From: Acidobacteriota bacterium
Lineage (GTDB): Bacteria > Acidobacteriota > Blastocatellia > Pyrinomonadales > Pyrinomonadaceae
Reading direction: 5' to 3'
NCBI GenBank assembly: GCA_005790265.1
Contig: SXVE01000474.1
Span: 1-24,172, forward strand
Length of the DNA stretch: 24,172 bases
The position numbers and the translations under genes were made by a program. The notes beneath the pieces are model-generated. The model searched no databases, was not told the origin of the DNA, and was given only the letters and a program-made list of their open reading frames with translations. Below are positions 9,301 to 15,947 of this stretch, piece after piece. The first letter of the stretch is position 1. Each line of letters begins with the position of its first letter.

Positions 9301-9505
9301 GCCTGAGCCGCTGCCGAACCGCCGCGCCGACAATTTCGGTGCCGGAACGCTCGAAGAAGCGGTTTCGGAACTTGAAACGCAGATGATTAAAAGTTCGCTC
9401 GACCGCAACAGCTGGAATATTTCGCGCGTCGCCCGCGAACTCGGCTTAACGCGGCGCGGTTTATATATGAAAATGGCGCGCTACGGAATTGAAAAAGCAG
9501 CTTAA
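6335..9505 (+). CDS. Sigma-54-dependent activator with N-terminal TPR array, GAF-like region and Fis HTH
   Basis: Protein of 1056 residues with no receiver domain. Residues 1 to about 490 are tetratricopeptide-type helical repeats (for example FAVLG/YLIGVNLG, NSVIAYNNLGMNLMLLGDWARAEKMM). About 505-640 is a GAF-like segment. The AAA+ domain (about 660-905) has Walker A GESGTGKE near 703-710, the sigma-54 contact loop GAFTGA at about 750-755, Walker B TLFLDEVGD and an arginine-finger segment FREDLYYRLNVI. An Asn-rich low-complexity linker spans about 932-990. A C-terminal Fis-type helix-turn-helix ends the protein (WNISRVARELGLTRRGLYMKMARYGI). It should bind DNA and remodel sigma-54 RNA polymerase in response to a protein or small-molecule signal sensed by the TPR/GAF part. 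The target genes are unknown; the divergent glucosidase run is one candidate. Confidence 0.9.
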   Translation: MQSRKLKYTSEEDLETVFSVVGQKLTDGFSAEAEKILVRTIENYAHTPEAFANLKRLLSFTLETLGRYEEALAAVKPFEEEKALLELTLKTQLKVITQLAIAYNNLSDHPKAVTLLKRTLKRAQENDLTELYGSIYIALARVYRKLNEYTISRDHAEKALTAFREEGNWRGMAESYQAIATSHYQEGNNEKSLEYFQLAVKIVGERSAPFLLGKIYSDMSGAFCLLHRPQEGINCLEKSIEFFNRTDHKLNSVIAYNNLGMNLMLLGDWARAEKMMKSALDLALEANHVHVAGILDSLGELKLLRGELGEARELLEQGIQFAKDRKKDWYAIHAMRNLARCLLAQEKPAAAAAKARETIEMCRDMGDKQTVNTAGLVLAEASLLEGDRAEYELQMQLVEESSPLSDFFVLGSVQRIRGLAALQENDQELAVHHFSRSLTIFEAANDLYHTALAHYLIGVNLGVSHSERAVKHLLSAAETFGKLGVHFHSDAAVKAAEKIKTKKSAPAAETEKTRSVSVVSQLLTVRLAEATASRELLFRELVAVLNQESRAKKLIIAEPDENKVLRPFIAHGFAPEESANLIAKFQEAQYRNDWKTFAQTKNLAALPLRASSAEPAFLLVYPASGAVLNDGTSLQPLLRVVELGMDVIALREKDKTQLIDQEANPYTSQSLMSGFIHSSPAMTALVEEVYKIRSSDVTVLVTGESGTGKELVSRAIHTISNRKDKIFVPFNCTAVPKELAEGHLFGYKKGAFTGAVSDSPGMIRAADGGTLFLDEVGDLPIDVQPKLLRFLQEGEVQPIGEKRPIKVDVRIIAATNMPLEEKVANGSFREDLYYRLNVIRLRVPPLRERRSEIPPMVSYYINHYSARFGKREINVMPQTVDLLMVYSWDGNVRQLCNEIQRIVARAEDGEIITPDHLSPELKRAAKPLAPFVENSNVRSLNSYNNQNQNNQNYGNRNLNNGAFNNFSGDNSALYNVSSNNNHTVSPFPPPEPLPNRRADNFGAGTLEEAVSELETQMIKSSLDRNSWNISRVARELGLTRRGLYMKMARYGIEKAA

Positions 9506-9510
9506 AAAAC

Positions 9511-9609
9511 GGAAAACGGAAAATGGAAAATATAAGAAAGTCTTAATTAAGATAAGGTTGATTGTTTTTCAACAATTATCAATTATCAATTACCTGTTTT
9601 CCGTTTTCC
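9511..9609. repeat. Inverted repeat at the convergent junction, overlapping the ligase-gene 3' end
   Basis: GGAAAACGGAAAA (9511-9523) is the exact reverse complement of TTTTCCGTTTTCC (9597-9609). Between them are ATCAATT tandem units (about 9574-9591). The right arm and the tandem units lie inside the last ten codons and stop (TGA, 9579-9581) of the membrane protein gene. No GC-rich terminator stem is present at this convergent junction, so this element may be the only transcript-ending structure. Confidence 0.75.
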
Positions 9610-11240
9610 ATTCCCACACTGATTCCCATTAAAATAAAAAAGACCATCGCCACTTCTGCGTCGCCGAGATTGTAATGAACCAAGCCGCTCGTGAAAAATC
9701 CGACTGCGCCGCCGAAACAGCCGAGCGCGATTCCGTATTCCTTCCAACTGTTGTCATTTGAATTTTCGCCGTTTTCCGAATTTTGAATTTTGAATTTTGA
9801 ATCTCGAATTTTCCGCCACAGAGTTCGCCCGTAAGCGCCCAAAATCCATAACCACAAAAGAAGCGCCGGAAAACCGCGTTCGACGACGAGTTGCAGCGGC
9901 GTCGAATGCAGATGACTTTGCGGCAATCGTCCGTCGTCAAACATTCGCCATTCTTTGGCGTAGCGTTTGATCGAATCCATTCCGACGCCGACCGTTAAAT
10001 GACGCGCATTTTGCGTCCATAAATCGAAGCCTTCGCGGTAAACCGTTTGCCGGTATTTCGTCGAATCGTCTTTGCTGTCAAAAAATCCGACGTTGCGGCT
10101 CTGCTGCAAAAAAATCAGACCGCCAATCGCCAGCGGCGTGATTACCGCCGCCGCAATCAAAAGCATTTTTCGATTTCCGGTTAAAAAAACAATCACAGCG
10201 GCGGAAGTCAAAAACGCGGCTTGCGAAGCGCGCGTGACGTTTAAAAGCAGCGCGAGCGACATTAACGCGAGGCAGAGAAAGAGAATGAAAGAAGACGCGG
10301 AGACGCGGAGATGCGGAGATGCAGGCGTAAAAGATTTATCGGTTGCCCCTTCTTGTCTTTTCTCCGCGTCTCGTCTTTTCTCCGCGTCTCCGCGTTTCCG
10401 CAAAGACGCAATAAAAAGCCCGAAAGTTAAAGACGCGATCAGCTGCAAAACTTCGGCGTAAGTCGTCCAATGTCCGAAAAACCCTTGCGAACGCCAGTTG
10501 CGGCTGCGTTTCCAATCGGTAAAACCGAGCCGCTGCATCGCCGTCGCGCCGTCAAGTAAATCCGCGCGCCGAATCTGCACGGTCAAATAATAATCGGGAC
10601 GATAAAACCGGATGCTTGCCGTTTCGCTTTGTTCGAGCGCGGCGACGACATCTTCGGGCTGGAGAATTTTCTTTTTGTTGATTTCAAGCAGCGCGTCGCC
10701 GTCTTTCAACACGATTTTTTCGTTGTTGTTTTCGACGTAAATCGCTTTTGTCAAAGGACTTTCGGGCACAACGCCGTGAATTTCCACGCCGCGACCGATC
10801 AATCGCTCAATCGGCATCCAGACGACGTTGAACAAACACGAAAAAACGAGCGCGCACCCGAGCAAAACGGCGGCGCGTTTGGCGCGCAAATTATTGACGA
10901 CGAAATAAAAAATCAGAAAAAGCGCCGCGCCGCGCAGTTTATCAAAAGAAATGTCGGGCGCATACGAAAAAAAACAGGTGATGACCGACCAGATGAAAAA
11001 CGCCCAGAGCGCGAAATCGAGCGGCGTTTTTGCCAACTTCGGGCGCGGTTTAACAAAAAACCGGATGAGCGTCGCGAGCATTCCGAGAATCCACGCCGTT
11101 TGCGTCGCGGCAATCGAATGCGGCGCCGACAAAATCATCAGCACGAGAAAAACGAACGCGATTCGTTCCAAATTGCGCGCGATTGAATTTTCCTGATTGA
11201 TGGCGGCGATCAAATCGAACCGGCGAAGAATTGTCTGCAT
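9579..11240 (-). CDS. O-antigen ligase / Wzy-polymerase-like membrane protein with PDZ-like insert
   Basis: Integral membrane protein of 553 residues with about 12 hydrophobic segments (near 27-41, 48-63, 74-92, 104-117, 122-140, 264-280, 316-334, 343-356, 358-378, 455-473, 505-525, 529-544). The Wzy_C/WaaL signature is GVGMDSIKRYAKEW followed by SHLHSTPLQLVVERGFPALLL (about 418-462), on the predicted large periplasmic loop. This family joins or polymerises surface polysaccharide on lipid carriers. A loop at 141-263 holds a PDZ-like stretch (GDALLEINKKKILQPEDVVAAL, about 181-202), unusual for the family. Repeat-derived peptides occur at about 281-315, 478-488 and 544-553, all in predicted cytoplasmic parts. 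The exact acceptor cannot be told, and other members of the superfamily are possible. Confidence 0.75.
   Translation of the reverse strand: MQTILRRFDLIAAINQENSIARNLERIAFVFLVLMILSAPHSIAATQTAWILGMLATLIRFFVKPRPKLAKTPLDFALWAFFIWSVITCFFSYAPDISFDKLRGAALFLIFYFVVNNLRAKRAAVLLGCALVFSCLFNVVWMPIERLIGRGVEIHGVVPESPLTKAIYVENNNEKIVLKDGDALLEINKKKILQPEDVVAALEQSETASIRFYRPDYYLTVQIRRADLLDGATAMQRLGFTDWKRSRNWRSQGFFGHWTTYAEVLQLIASLTFGLFIASLRKRGDAEKRRDAEKRQEGATDKSFTPASPHLRVSASSFILFLCLALMSLALLLNVTRASQAAFLTSAAVIVFLTGNRKMLLIAAAVITPLAIGGLIFLQQSRNVGFFDSKDDSTKYRQTVYREGFDLWTQNARHLTVGVGMDSIKRYAKEWRMFDDGRLPQSHLHSTPLQLVVERGFPALLLWLWILGAYGRTLWRKIRDSKFKIQNSENGENSNDNSWKEYGIALGCFGGAVGFFTSGLVHYNLGDAEVAMVFFILMGISVGMENGKQVIDN
9778..9802. 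repeat. Intragenic tandem 7-base repeat (GAATTTT units)
   Basis: GAATTTT occurs three times in tandem followed by GAAT, inside the membrane protein gene. On the coding strand it reads TTCAAAA units and encodes SKFKIQNS at about residues 481-488, within a predicted cytoplasmic loop. Confidence 0.85.
10291..10401. repeat. Intragenic inverted repeat of GCGGAGAC/GTCTCCGC units
   Basis: The left arm (10291-10322) consists of GACGCGGA/GATGCGGA units. The right arm (10355-10401) consists of TCTCCGCGTC units and is its approximate reverse complement. Within the right arm an 18-base unit, 10355-10372, is exactly duplicated at 10373-10390. The element is in frame in the membrane protein gene and encodes about residues 280-317 (RKRGDAEKRRDAEKRQEG through SPHLRVSAS), a charged predicted cytoplasmic loop. 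Confidence 0.88.
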
Positions 11241-11260
11241 TGAAATAATTGAAAATGGAA

Positions 11261-11321
11261 AATGGATAATTGATAATAATTTGATTTTTAATTATCCATT
11301 ATCAGTTATCAATTATCCATT
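11261..11321. repeat. AT-rich inverted repeat between ligase-like gene and esterase gene
   Basis: AATGGATAATTGATAA (11261-11276) and TTATCAATTATCCATT (11306-11321) are perfect 16-base reverse complements with a 29-base loop. The loop carries another copy of ATTATCCATTAT (11291-11302, again at 11312-11323). The repeat fills the divergent spacer and runs to within nine bases of the esterase ATG at 11330, so it must overlap the promoter or leader of one or both genes. Confidence 0.88.
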
Positions 11322-11329
11322 ATTTGATT

Positions 11330-12019
11330 ATGAGCGAAGAAAACACGCAAACCGATTTGAGCGTTGCGGCGGAAATCAAACTTTATTACGACCTTTTCGT
11401 GCCCGAAAATCAACCGCAGCCCGCGCCGCTTTTATTGGCTGTTCACGGTTACGGCGCGCACAAACGCTATATGATGCGCGAAGCGAAACTAATCGCGCCC
11501 GACGATTTCGTGATCGCGGCGGTGCAGGCGCCGCATCAGCATTTTCGGCAAACCGAAAAAGGTTTTCGCGTCGGTTTCGGCTGGCTGACCGATTACAAAT
11601 CGGAAGAATCCGTGCGCCTGCATCACGATTTTCTGCTTTCCGTCATTGAAAATCTCGCCGCGCAAAATCTGATTGACCGGCGAAAAATTTATCTTTACGG
11701 ATTCTCGCAAGCCTGCGCCTTGAATTTTCGTTTCGCGCTGACACACCCGGAAATTTTGCGCGCCGTTTTTGCCGTTTGCGGCGGCGTTCCGTCGGATTTG
11801 GAAACGAACGAAATTTATCAGCCGTTCGCCGCCGAAACTTTTTATCTTTACGGCGACGACGATGAGTTTTATCCGCTCGAAAAATTTCAGAGCTACGACG
11901 CGCGCCTGCGCCGGATTCTGCCGCATTTCGAGTCGAAACAATATTTTGCCAAACACGAAATCAGCGCCGAAATGCGCGAAGATTTAAAACTTCGATTGCG
12001 GCGGGCGGCAGCTGAATAA
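11330..12019 (+). CDS. Phospholipase/carboxylesterase-type alpha/beta hydrolase
   Basis: Cytoplasmic serine hydrolase of 229 residues from the ATG at 11330; a TTG at 11324 would add two residues, but ATG is preferred. Oxyanion-hole HGYG is at 39-42 and the nucleophile elbow GFSQA at 124-128 has Ser126. The acid is one of Asp176-178 (YGDDDEFYP) and the catalytic His is probably His209 (FAKHE). The Leu-Leu-Ala-Val-His-Gly-Tyr-Gly start and the size fit the predicted-esterase (YpfH/carboxylesterase) group rather than lipases with signal peptides. The substrate is unknown. The leader is an AT-rich repeat without a ribosome binding site. It ends five bases before the convergent cdaR gene. Confidence 0.8.
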   Translation: MSEENTQTDLSVAAEIKLYYDLFVPENQPQPAPLLLAVHGYGAHKRYMMREAKLIAPDDFVIAAVQAPHQHFRQTEKGFRVGFGWLTDYKSEESVRLHHDFLLSVIENLAAQNLIDRRKIYLYGFSQACALNFRFALTHPEILRAVFAVCGGVPSDLETNEIYQPFAAETFYLYGDDDEFYPLEKFQSYDARLRRILPHFESKQYFAKHEISAEMREDLKLRLRRAAAE

Positions 12020-12024
12020 TTTGT

Positions 12025-12960
12025 TTAATTGATGATTTTTTGATCTCTGACTTCGACTCTGCCGTTTAATTCCGGCGGCGTAATCACTTGAAAAGTTTCT
12101 TCGCCCGCTTCGTTTTCGCTCAGTTCGGCGTGTAGTTTTTCAGCGCTGATGCCGCTTAAAAGCGATTGCGCTCCGAACAATTTAAACGACACTTTTTTAA
12201 CGCCCGAACCGTTCTTCGCGCTTATCGTAAACGCTTTTTCGATTCGCTTTTCGCCGATCCGAAAAACGACGTTGACCGCCGTATCGAGCACGGTCGCTTT
12301 CGGATTCGAGAGATTGAGCGGAATTTGATTGACGGTAAAATCCGCCGTTCGATTTTCGAGATCAATCTTTTCCGTCGGCACAAAATCGAGCGATTTAATA
12401 TAACCGGACGGACCGCGCACGCGCACTTTTTGCGGCAAAACGGCGACGCTGTAAATTTCCGCGTCGCTGCCGACCGCGCCTTCGGTTTCCGCCTTAACGG
12501 GAATTTCGCGCTCTTCGACCGTTTCGAGTTTGACGGCGATGCGGTTCGGCTGAATTTCTTCGAGCCGTACGCCGGTCGGCAGTTCGACGTTGACGTTTTC
12601 CGGCGTCAGCTGAACGATGATGTCGTCCGGTTTCTCGGTCGTCAAATCAAACGAAACAACGAGATTTTCCGTTCTGATTTGATCGAGCTTGCGTTTGTCG
12701 CCGGTAATAACGAGCGCAACTTCGGTCGCCGGCGAATTGGTGATTTCCATATTGCTCGAAACGCGCGGCTGCAAAGCGATGTTATTCAACCGCGTCGTAA
12801 TCGGCGCGCGCAAACCGGAAACGCCGAGCCAGAGCGTCAGCGTGATAACGAGCGCAATCAGTTTGACGAGCCAATCTTCAAGAAAAATTTTGCGCAAAAA
12901 ACGTTTGATAAACATTTGCTGCGGCTGATTGAGCGGAAATTTTTCTCGCGGAAAACTCAT
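12025..12960 (-). CDS. cdaR: YbbR-domain protein, CdaA regulator CdaR
   Basis: Protein of 311 residues with one N-terminal membrane anchor (about 30-50, LVKLIALVITLTLWLGVSGL) followed by an extracytoplasmic region of beta-rich YbbR repeats. Repeat motifs include VSFDLTTEKPDDIIVQL, KVRVRGPSGYIKSLDFVPTEKIDL and ISAEKLHAEL. YbbR proteins sit next to and modulate the CdaA diadenylate cyclase in many bacteria. The cyclase gene stops 27 bases upstream on the same strand, which supports the assignment. Start at the ATG at 12960; a second Met at residue 16 is also possible because the first 15 residues are not family-typical. Confidence 0.85.
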   Translation of the reverse strand: MSFPREKFPLNQPQQMFIKRFLRKIFLEDWLVKLIALVITLTLWLGVSGLRAPITTRLNNIALQPRVSSNMEITNSPATEVALVITGDKRKLDQIRTENLVVSFDLTTEKPDDIIVQLTPENVNVELPTGVRLEEIQPNRIAVKLETVEEREIPVKAETEGAVGSDAEIYSVAVLPQKVRVRGPSGYIKSLDFVPTEKIDLENRTADFTVNQIPLNLSNPKATVLDTAVNVVFRIGEKRIEKAFTISAKNGSGVKKVSFKLFGAQSLLSGISAEKLHAELSENEAGEETFQVITPPELNGRVEVRDQKIIN

Positions 12961-12987
12961 ACGAATTCAAGATTTAAAGTTTAATAT

Positions 12988-13827
12988 TCACCCGACCGTA
13001 ATTTCGGTTTCGTCCGGTTTCATCGTTTTGGTCGGTTCGCGCTTTTTCTGTTCGACCGGAATGCTCATCGAATCGAGAAGAAGTTTGCGCAGCTGACTCG
13101 TATCCAAATTGCGCCGCACCGTGCCGTTTTCGACGAACGTAATCAGACCGGTTTCTTCGGAAACGACGACTGAAATCGCGTCGGAACCTTCGGTCACGCC
13201 GATGGCGGCGCGATGTCGCGTTCCGAGTTCGCGTGAAATGCTCGGATTTTTCGTCAGCGGCAAAAAAACGCTTGCCGCCGCAATTCGTTCGTGACGAATA
13301 ATCACCGCGCCGTCGTGCAGCGGCGTTGACGGATTAAAAATCGTCACGAGCAAATCGTAACCGATGCGCGCATCGAGCGCGACGCCCGCGTCAATAAAAT
13401 TTCTCAAACCGACATCGCGTTCGATGACGATCAGCGCGCCGACTTTTTCCGACGAAAGCGTCGTCGCCGCCAAAACTATTTCATCATAAACGCTCTCGCC
13501 CAAACTTCCCGATTGCCGGCGCCACGCGGGAAAACGCAGACGATTGCCGAAATAAATCAGCGCCTGCCGAATTTCCGATTGAAAAAGAACGATGATGGCA
13601 ATCCCGATATAAACGACGGCGGAACGCAGAACGAATTCGAGCGTCGCCAATTCCTGCGCGACCGCCAGCCAGTATAAAAGAGCGAGAATCACCATTCCGA
13701 CGACGGTCGGAACCGCTCGCGTGCCGCGCAGCAGCTTCAGCACGACGTAAACGATCACAAAAACAATCGCGATGTCGAGAAAATTTCGCATCGTATTGAT
13801 TGTTGGAATGTAATCGTTGATCTGCAT
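12988..13827 (-). CDS. cdaA: Diadenylate cyclase CdaA (c-di-AMP synthase)
   Basis: Membrane-bound enzyme that makes c-di-AMP from two ATP. The preferred start is the ATG at 13827 (279 residues), because the TTG two codons upstream is weaker. Three hydrophobic segments lie at about 17-33, 41-57 and 65-84. The DAC domain follows with the DGA motif in PLHDGAVII (about 172-174) and the RHR motif in LGTRHRAAIG (about 204-206), both needed for catalysis. The C-terminus is a short charged tail. It is followed directly by cdaR. glmM, often third in this operon, is not here. Upstream 71 to 78 bases away is a site-2 protease with CBS domains on the same strand. Confidence 0.95.
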   Translation of the reverse strand: MQINDYIPTINTMRNFLDIAIVFVIVYVVLKLLRGTRAVPTVVGMVILALLYWLAVAQELATLEFVLRSAVVYIGIAIIVLFQSEIRQALIYFGNRLRFPAWRRQSGSLGESVYDEIVLAATTLSSEKVGALIVIERDVGLRNFIDAGVALDARIGYDLLVTIFNPSTPLHDGAVIIRHERIAAASVFLPLTKNPSISRELGTRHRAAIGVTEGSDAISVVVSEETGLITFVENGTVRRNLDTSQLRKLLLDSMSIPVEQKKREPTKTMKPDETEITVG

Positions 13828-13904
13828 AAACAATTTCGGGTTTGAGATTTAGGATTTCCCTTATTTAATTTCTCAAATGATAAAACTTTCTTCTCAGTTT
13901 ACCA

Positions 13905-15005
13905 TCAATTTCTGATTTTGATTCGACCGCGCTGCATAAAACCGACGAGATTTCCGTGAGCGTCAATGACGCCGAGCGCGCCGATTCCGTTTGCGCGCAT
14001 CAATTCTTTCGCGTCTTTCAAAAGCGCGTTCGCTTCAACGAAATAATCGGGTTTGATCGGGCGCATCACGCTCTGAATTTTCAGCGTCTGCCAATTCTCC
14101 GCCGGAATTTTTCGCACATCTTCGAGCAGCAAAACGCCGTAAAGCTGCCGATTTTCAGCGACCGGAAAAATCGTGTCCCGGTACAGCGGAAGAATGCGAT
14201 CAACAAAATGCCGCACGTCCGTTTCCGGTTCGACGGAAATGGGAAGCTGCATTACTTCTTCGACGATTAACTTTTCGTATGCGCTGACTTCGCTCGTGAT
14301 TTCGCGCGCCGCATCAAACAAAAATAAACCGATGAGCGCCGCCCAGAATCCGGTGAGAAACTCGCCGCGCACGAGCACGATAAAAAGTCCGAAAAAAACG
14401 AGCGCGGCGGCGATAACCTGCCCGCAGCGTCCGGTTAAAACGGTCGCTTCGTTCAAATCTCTGCCTTGCCGCCGCAGATACGCGCGCAGAAGTCTGCCGC
14501 CGTCGAGCGGATAACCGGGCAAAAGATTGAAAACCGCCAGCAGAAAATTCCACACGGCGAGAATAAACAACAGCATCGCCAGAATATTCAGCTCGAGCGA
14601 ATTGGCGATTGCCATTACAACGACAAACGCAACGGCGAGCAGAAAACTTGCCGCCGGTCCGGCGAGAGCGATGCGAAATTCGGCGCGCCACGAATCGGGT
14701 TCGCGTTTCAAGCGCGGAAAACCGCCGAACGGGTAAAGCACGATTTCCAGAATGCTGACGCCTTCCATTCGCGCGACGAACGTATGCGCGTATTCGTGCA
14801 GAAAAATCGAACCGAACAAAACGAGCGTGGTCGCGAAACCGAGAAAAAAACTGGTCAAACCGTCGTCCACCAGCGAATTGATGCTGACGGCGGTCAGCCA
14901 CGTCAAAAACGTCAGCACCAAAAACCAGCGGTATTCGATGCGCACCGGAACGTCCGCAATGTGCGCGAGCGGAAACTGCTGTTTGAGAAAAGCGAAATAA
15001 GGCAT
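13905..15005 (-). CDS. Site-2 protease family zinc metalloprotease (M50) with C-terminal CBS domains
   Basis: Intramembrane protease-like protein of 366 residues. The zinc motif HEYAH (HExxH) is at 70-74, and the second motif NLLPGYPLDGGR at 160-171 provides the third ligand (Asp168). The membrane core runs from about residue 25 to 240. Residues about 248-366 form a pair of CBS modules (EVMQLPISVEPETDVRHF, then VMRPIKPDYFVEANALLKDAKELMRANG). This architecture is the SpoIVFB/Rv2625c-like group, which cleaves membrane-anchored proteins, with CBS domains as likely nucleotide sensors. The cdaA-cdaR genes follow on the same strand after a 77-base gap, so cotranscription is possible. No ribosome binding site is evident at the ATG at 15005. 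Confidence 0.9.
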   Translation of the reverse strand: MPYFAFLKQQFPLAHIADVPVRIEYRWFLVLTFLTWLTAVSINSLVDDGLTSFFLGFATTLVLFGSIFLHEYAHTFVARMEGVSILEIVLYPFGGFPRLKREPDSWRAEFRIALAGPAASFLLAVAFVVVMAIANSLELNILAMLLFILAVWNFLLAVFNLLPGYPLDGGRLLRAYLRRQGRDLNEATVLTGRCGQVIAAALVFFGLFIVLVRGEFLTGFWAALIGLFLFDAAREITSEVSAYEKLIVEEVMQLPISVEPETDVRHFVDRILPLYRDTIFPVAENRQLYGVLLLEDVRKIPAENWQTLKIQSVMRPIKPDYFVEANALLKDAKELMRANGIGALGVIDAHGNLVGFMQRGRIKIRN

Positions 15006-15155
15006 TTGCTAAATTTTATAGGTAAACCGCGAAACATAAAAGCAAAATAATAATTCCGCCGCGCGGCGAGTCGCTTATTGGCGTTCAAATTCAACATTCG
15101 CATTCCCAAATTTGTAATTTTGAAAATGCCTCAATAGAATTTACTAACTTGAGCG

Positions 15156-15947
15156 ATGCCATTTACCGATAACAATTTTGCCAACGCCGTGATCGCCACC
15201 GCAATCGCCGGATTCGGCGCGACCACGCTCGGCGCCGTGCCGTCGTTTTTTCTGCGGCGGCTGAACGAGAGATTAAACAACAATCTGCTGAGTTTCGCGG
15301 CGGGCGTGATGCTCGCGGCAACCGTTTTCTCGCTGCTTCTGCCCGCCATCAATATAATGAAAGAGCGCGGCGACAGCGTTACGCGCGCCGTTTCGCAGAC
15401 GATCATCGCGCTCTGCTGCGGCGGTTTTGCGATTTGGCTGATGGACAAATTGATTCCGCACGAGCATTTCGACAAACTGCACAAAGATTCGAGCAGCAGC
15501 CGGATGAAAAAAATCTGGCTTTTTGTCTTTGCCATTGCGATTCACAATTTTCCCGAAGGTTTGTCGGTCGGCGTCGCGGCGGCGAGCAATAATGTCGCGG
15601 TCGAACTCGGCGCGACTTTCGGCATTGCGCTGCAAAACATTCCCGAAGGTTTATCGGTCGCCATCGCGCTGCAATCGCAGGGTTACTCGAAAAAATACGC
15701 TTTCGGCGTTTCGGCGCTGACCGGCGTGGTGGAAATTTTCGGCGGCATTTTCGGCGCGGGCGTGCTCGTTATTTCCGCTGCCCTGTTGCCGTGGGCGCTC
15801 GCTTTCGCGGCGGGTTCGATGCTTTTCATCGTCAGCGACGAAATTATTCCCGAAACTCATCGTCCGGGATTGGAAAGCGGCGCGACGTTCGCGCTGTTTG
15901 TCGGCTTCGGATTAATGATGTTTCTCGACGCGGTTTTCGCGCAGTAG
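15156..15947 (+). CDS. ZIP family divalent metal transporter, GufA-like
   Basis: Inner-membrane metal importer-type protein of 263 residues with about eight hydrophobic segments. The metal-site helices are clear: HNFPEG at 130-135 in TM4 and QNIPEG at 160-165 in TM5. The Gln in place of ZupT's second His matches the binuclear site of the Bordetella BbZIP structure. The SDEIIPETH segment in TM6 supplies a further acidic ligand. A short His-containing cytoplasmic loop (PHEHFDKLHK, about 101-110) may sense metal. Zinc, iron or manganese are all possible substrates. Start at the ATG at 15156. It stands alone, with a 150-base divergent spacer to the protease gene and 206 bases to the next gene. 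Confidence 0.88.
   Translation: MPFTDNNFANAVIATAIAGFGATTLGAVPSFFLRRLNERLNNNLLSFAAGVMLAATVFSLLLPAINIMKERGDSVTRAVSQTIIALCCGGFAIWLMDKLIPHEHFDKLHKDSSSSRMKKIWLFVFAIAIHNFPEGLSVGVAAASNNVAVELGATFGIALQNIPEGLSVAIALQSQGYSKKYAFGVSALTGVVEIFGGIFGAGVLVISAALLPWALAFAAGSMLFIVSDEIIPETHRPGLESGATFALFVGFGLMMFLDAVFAQ

Noticed and set aside
10291..10401. CRISPR-like array because of repeated units
   Set aside because: Units are adjacent or inverted with no unique spacers of constant size, and they lie in an open reading frame.
9503..11330. Insertion sequence carrying the ligase-like gene as cargo
   Set aside because: There is no transposase, no defined terminal inverted repeat pair and no target-site duplication; the flanking repeats are each internal palindromes.
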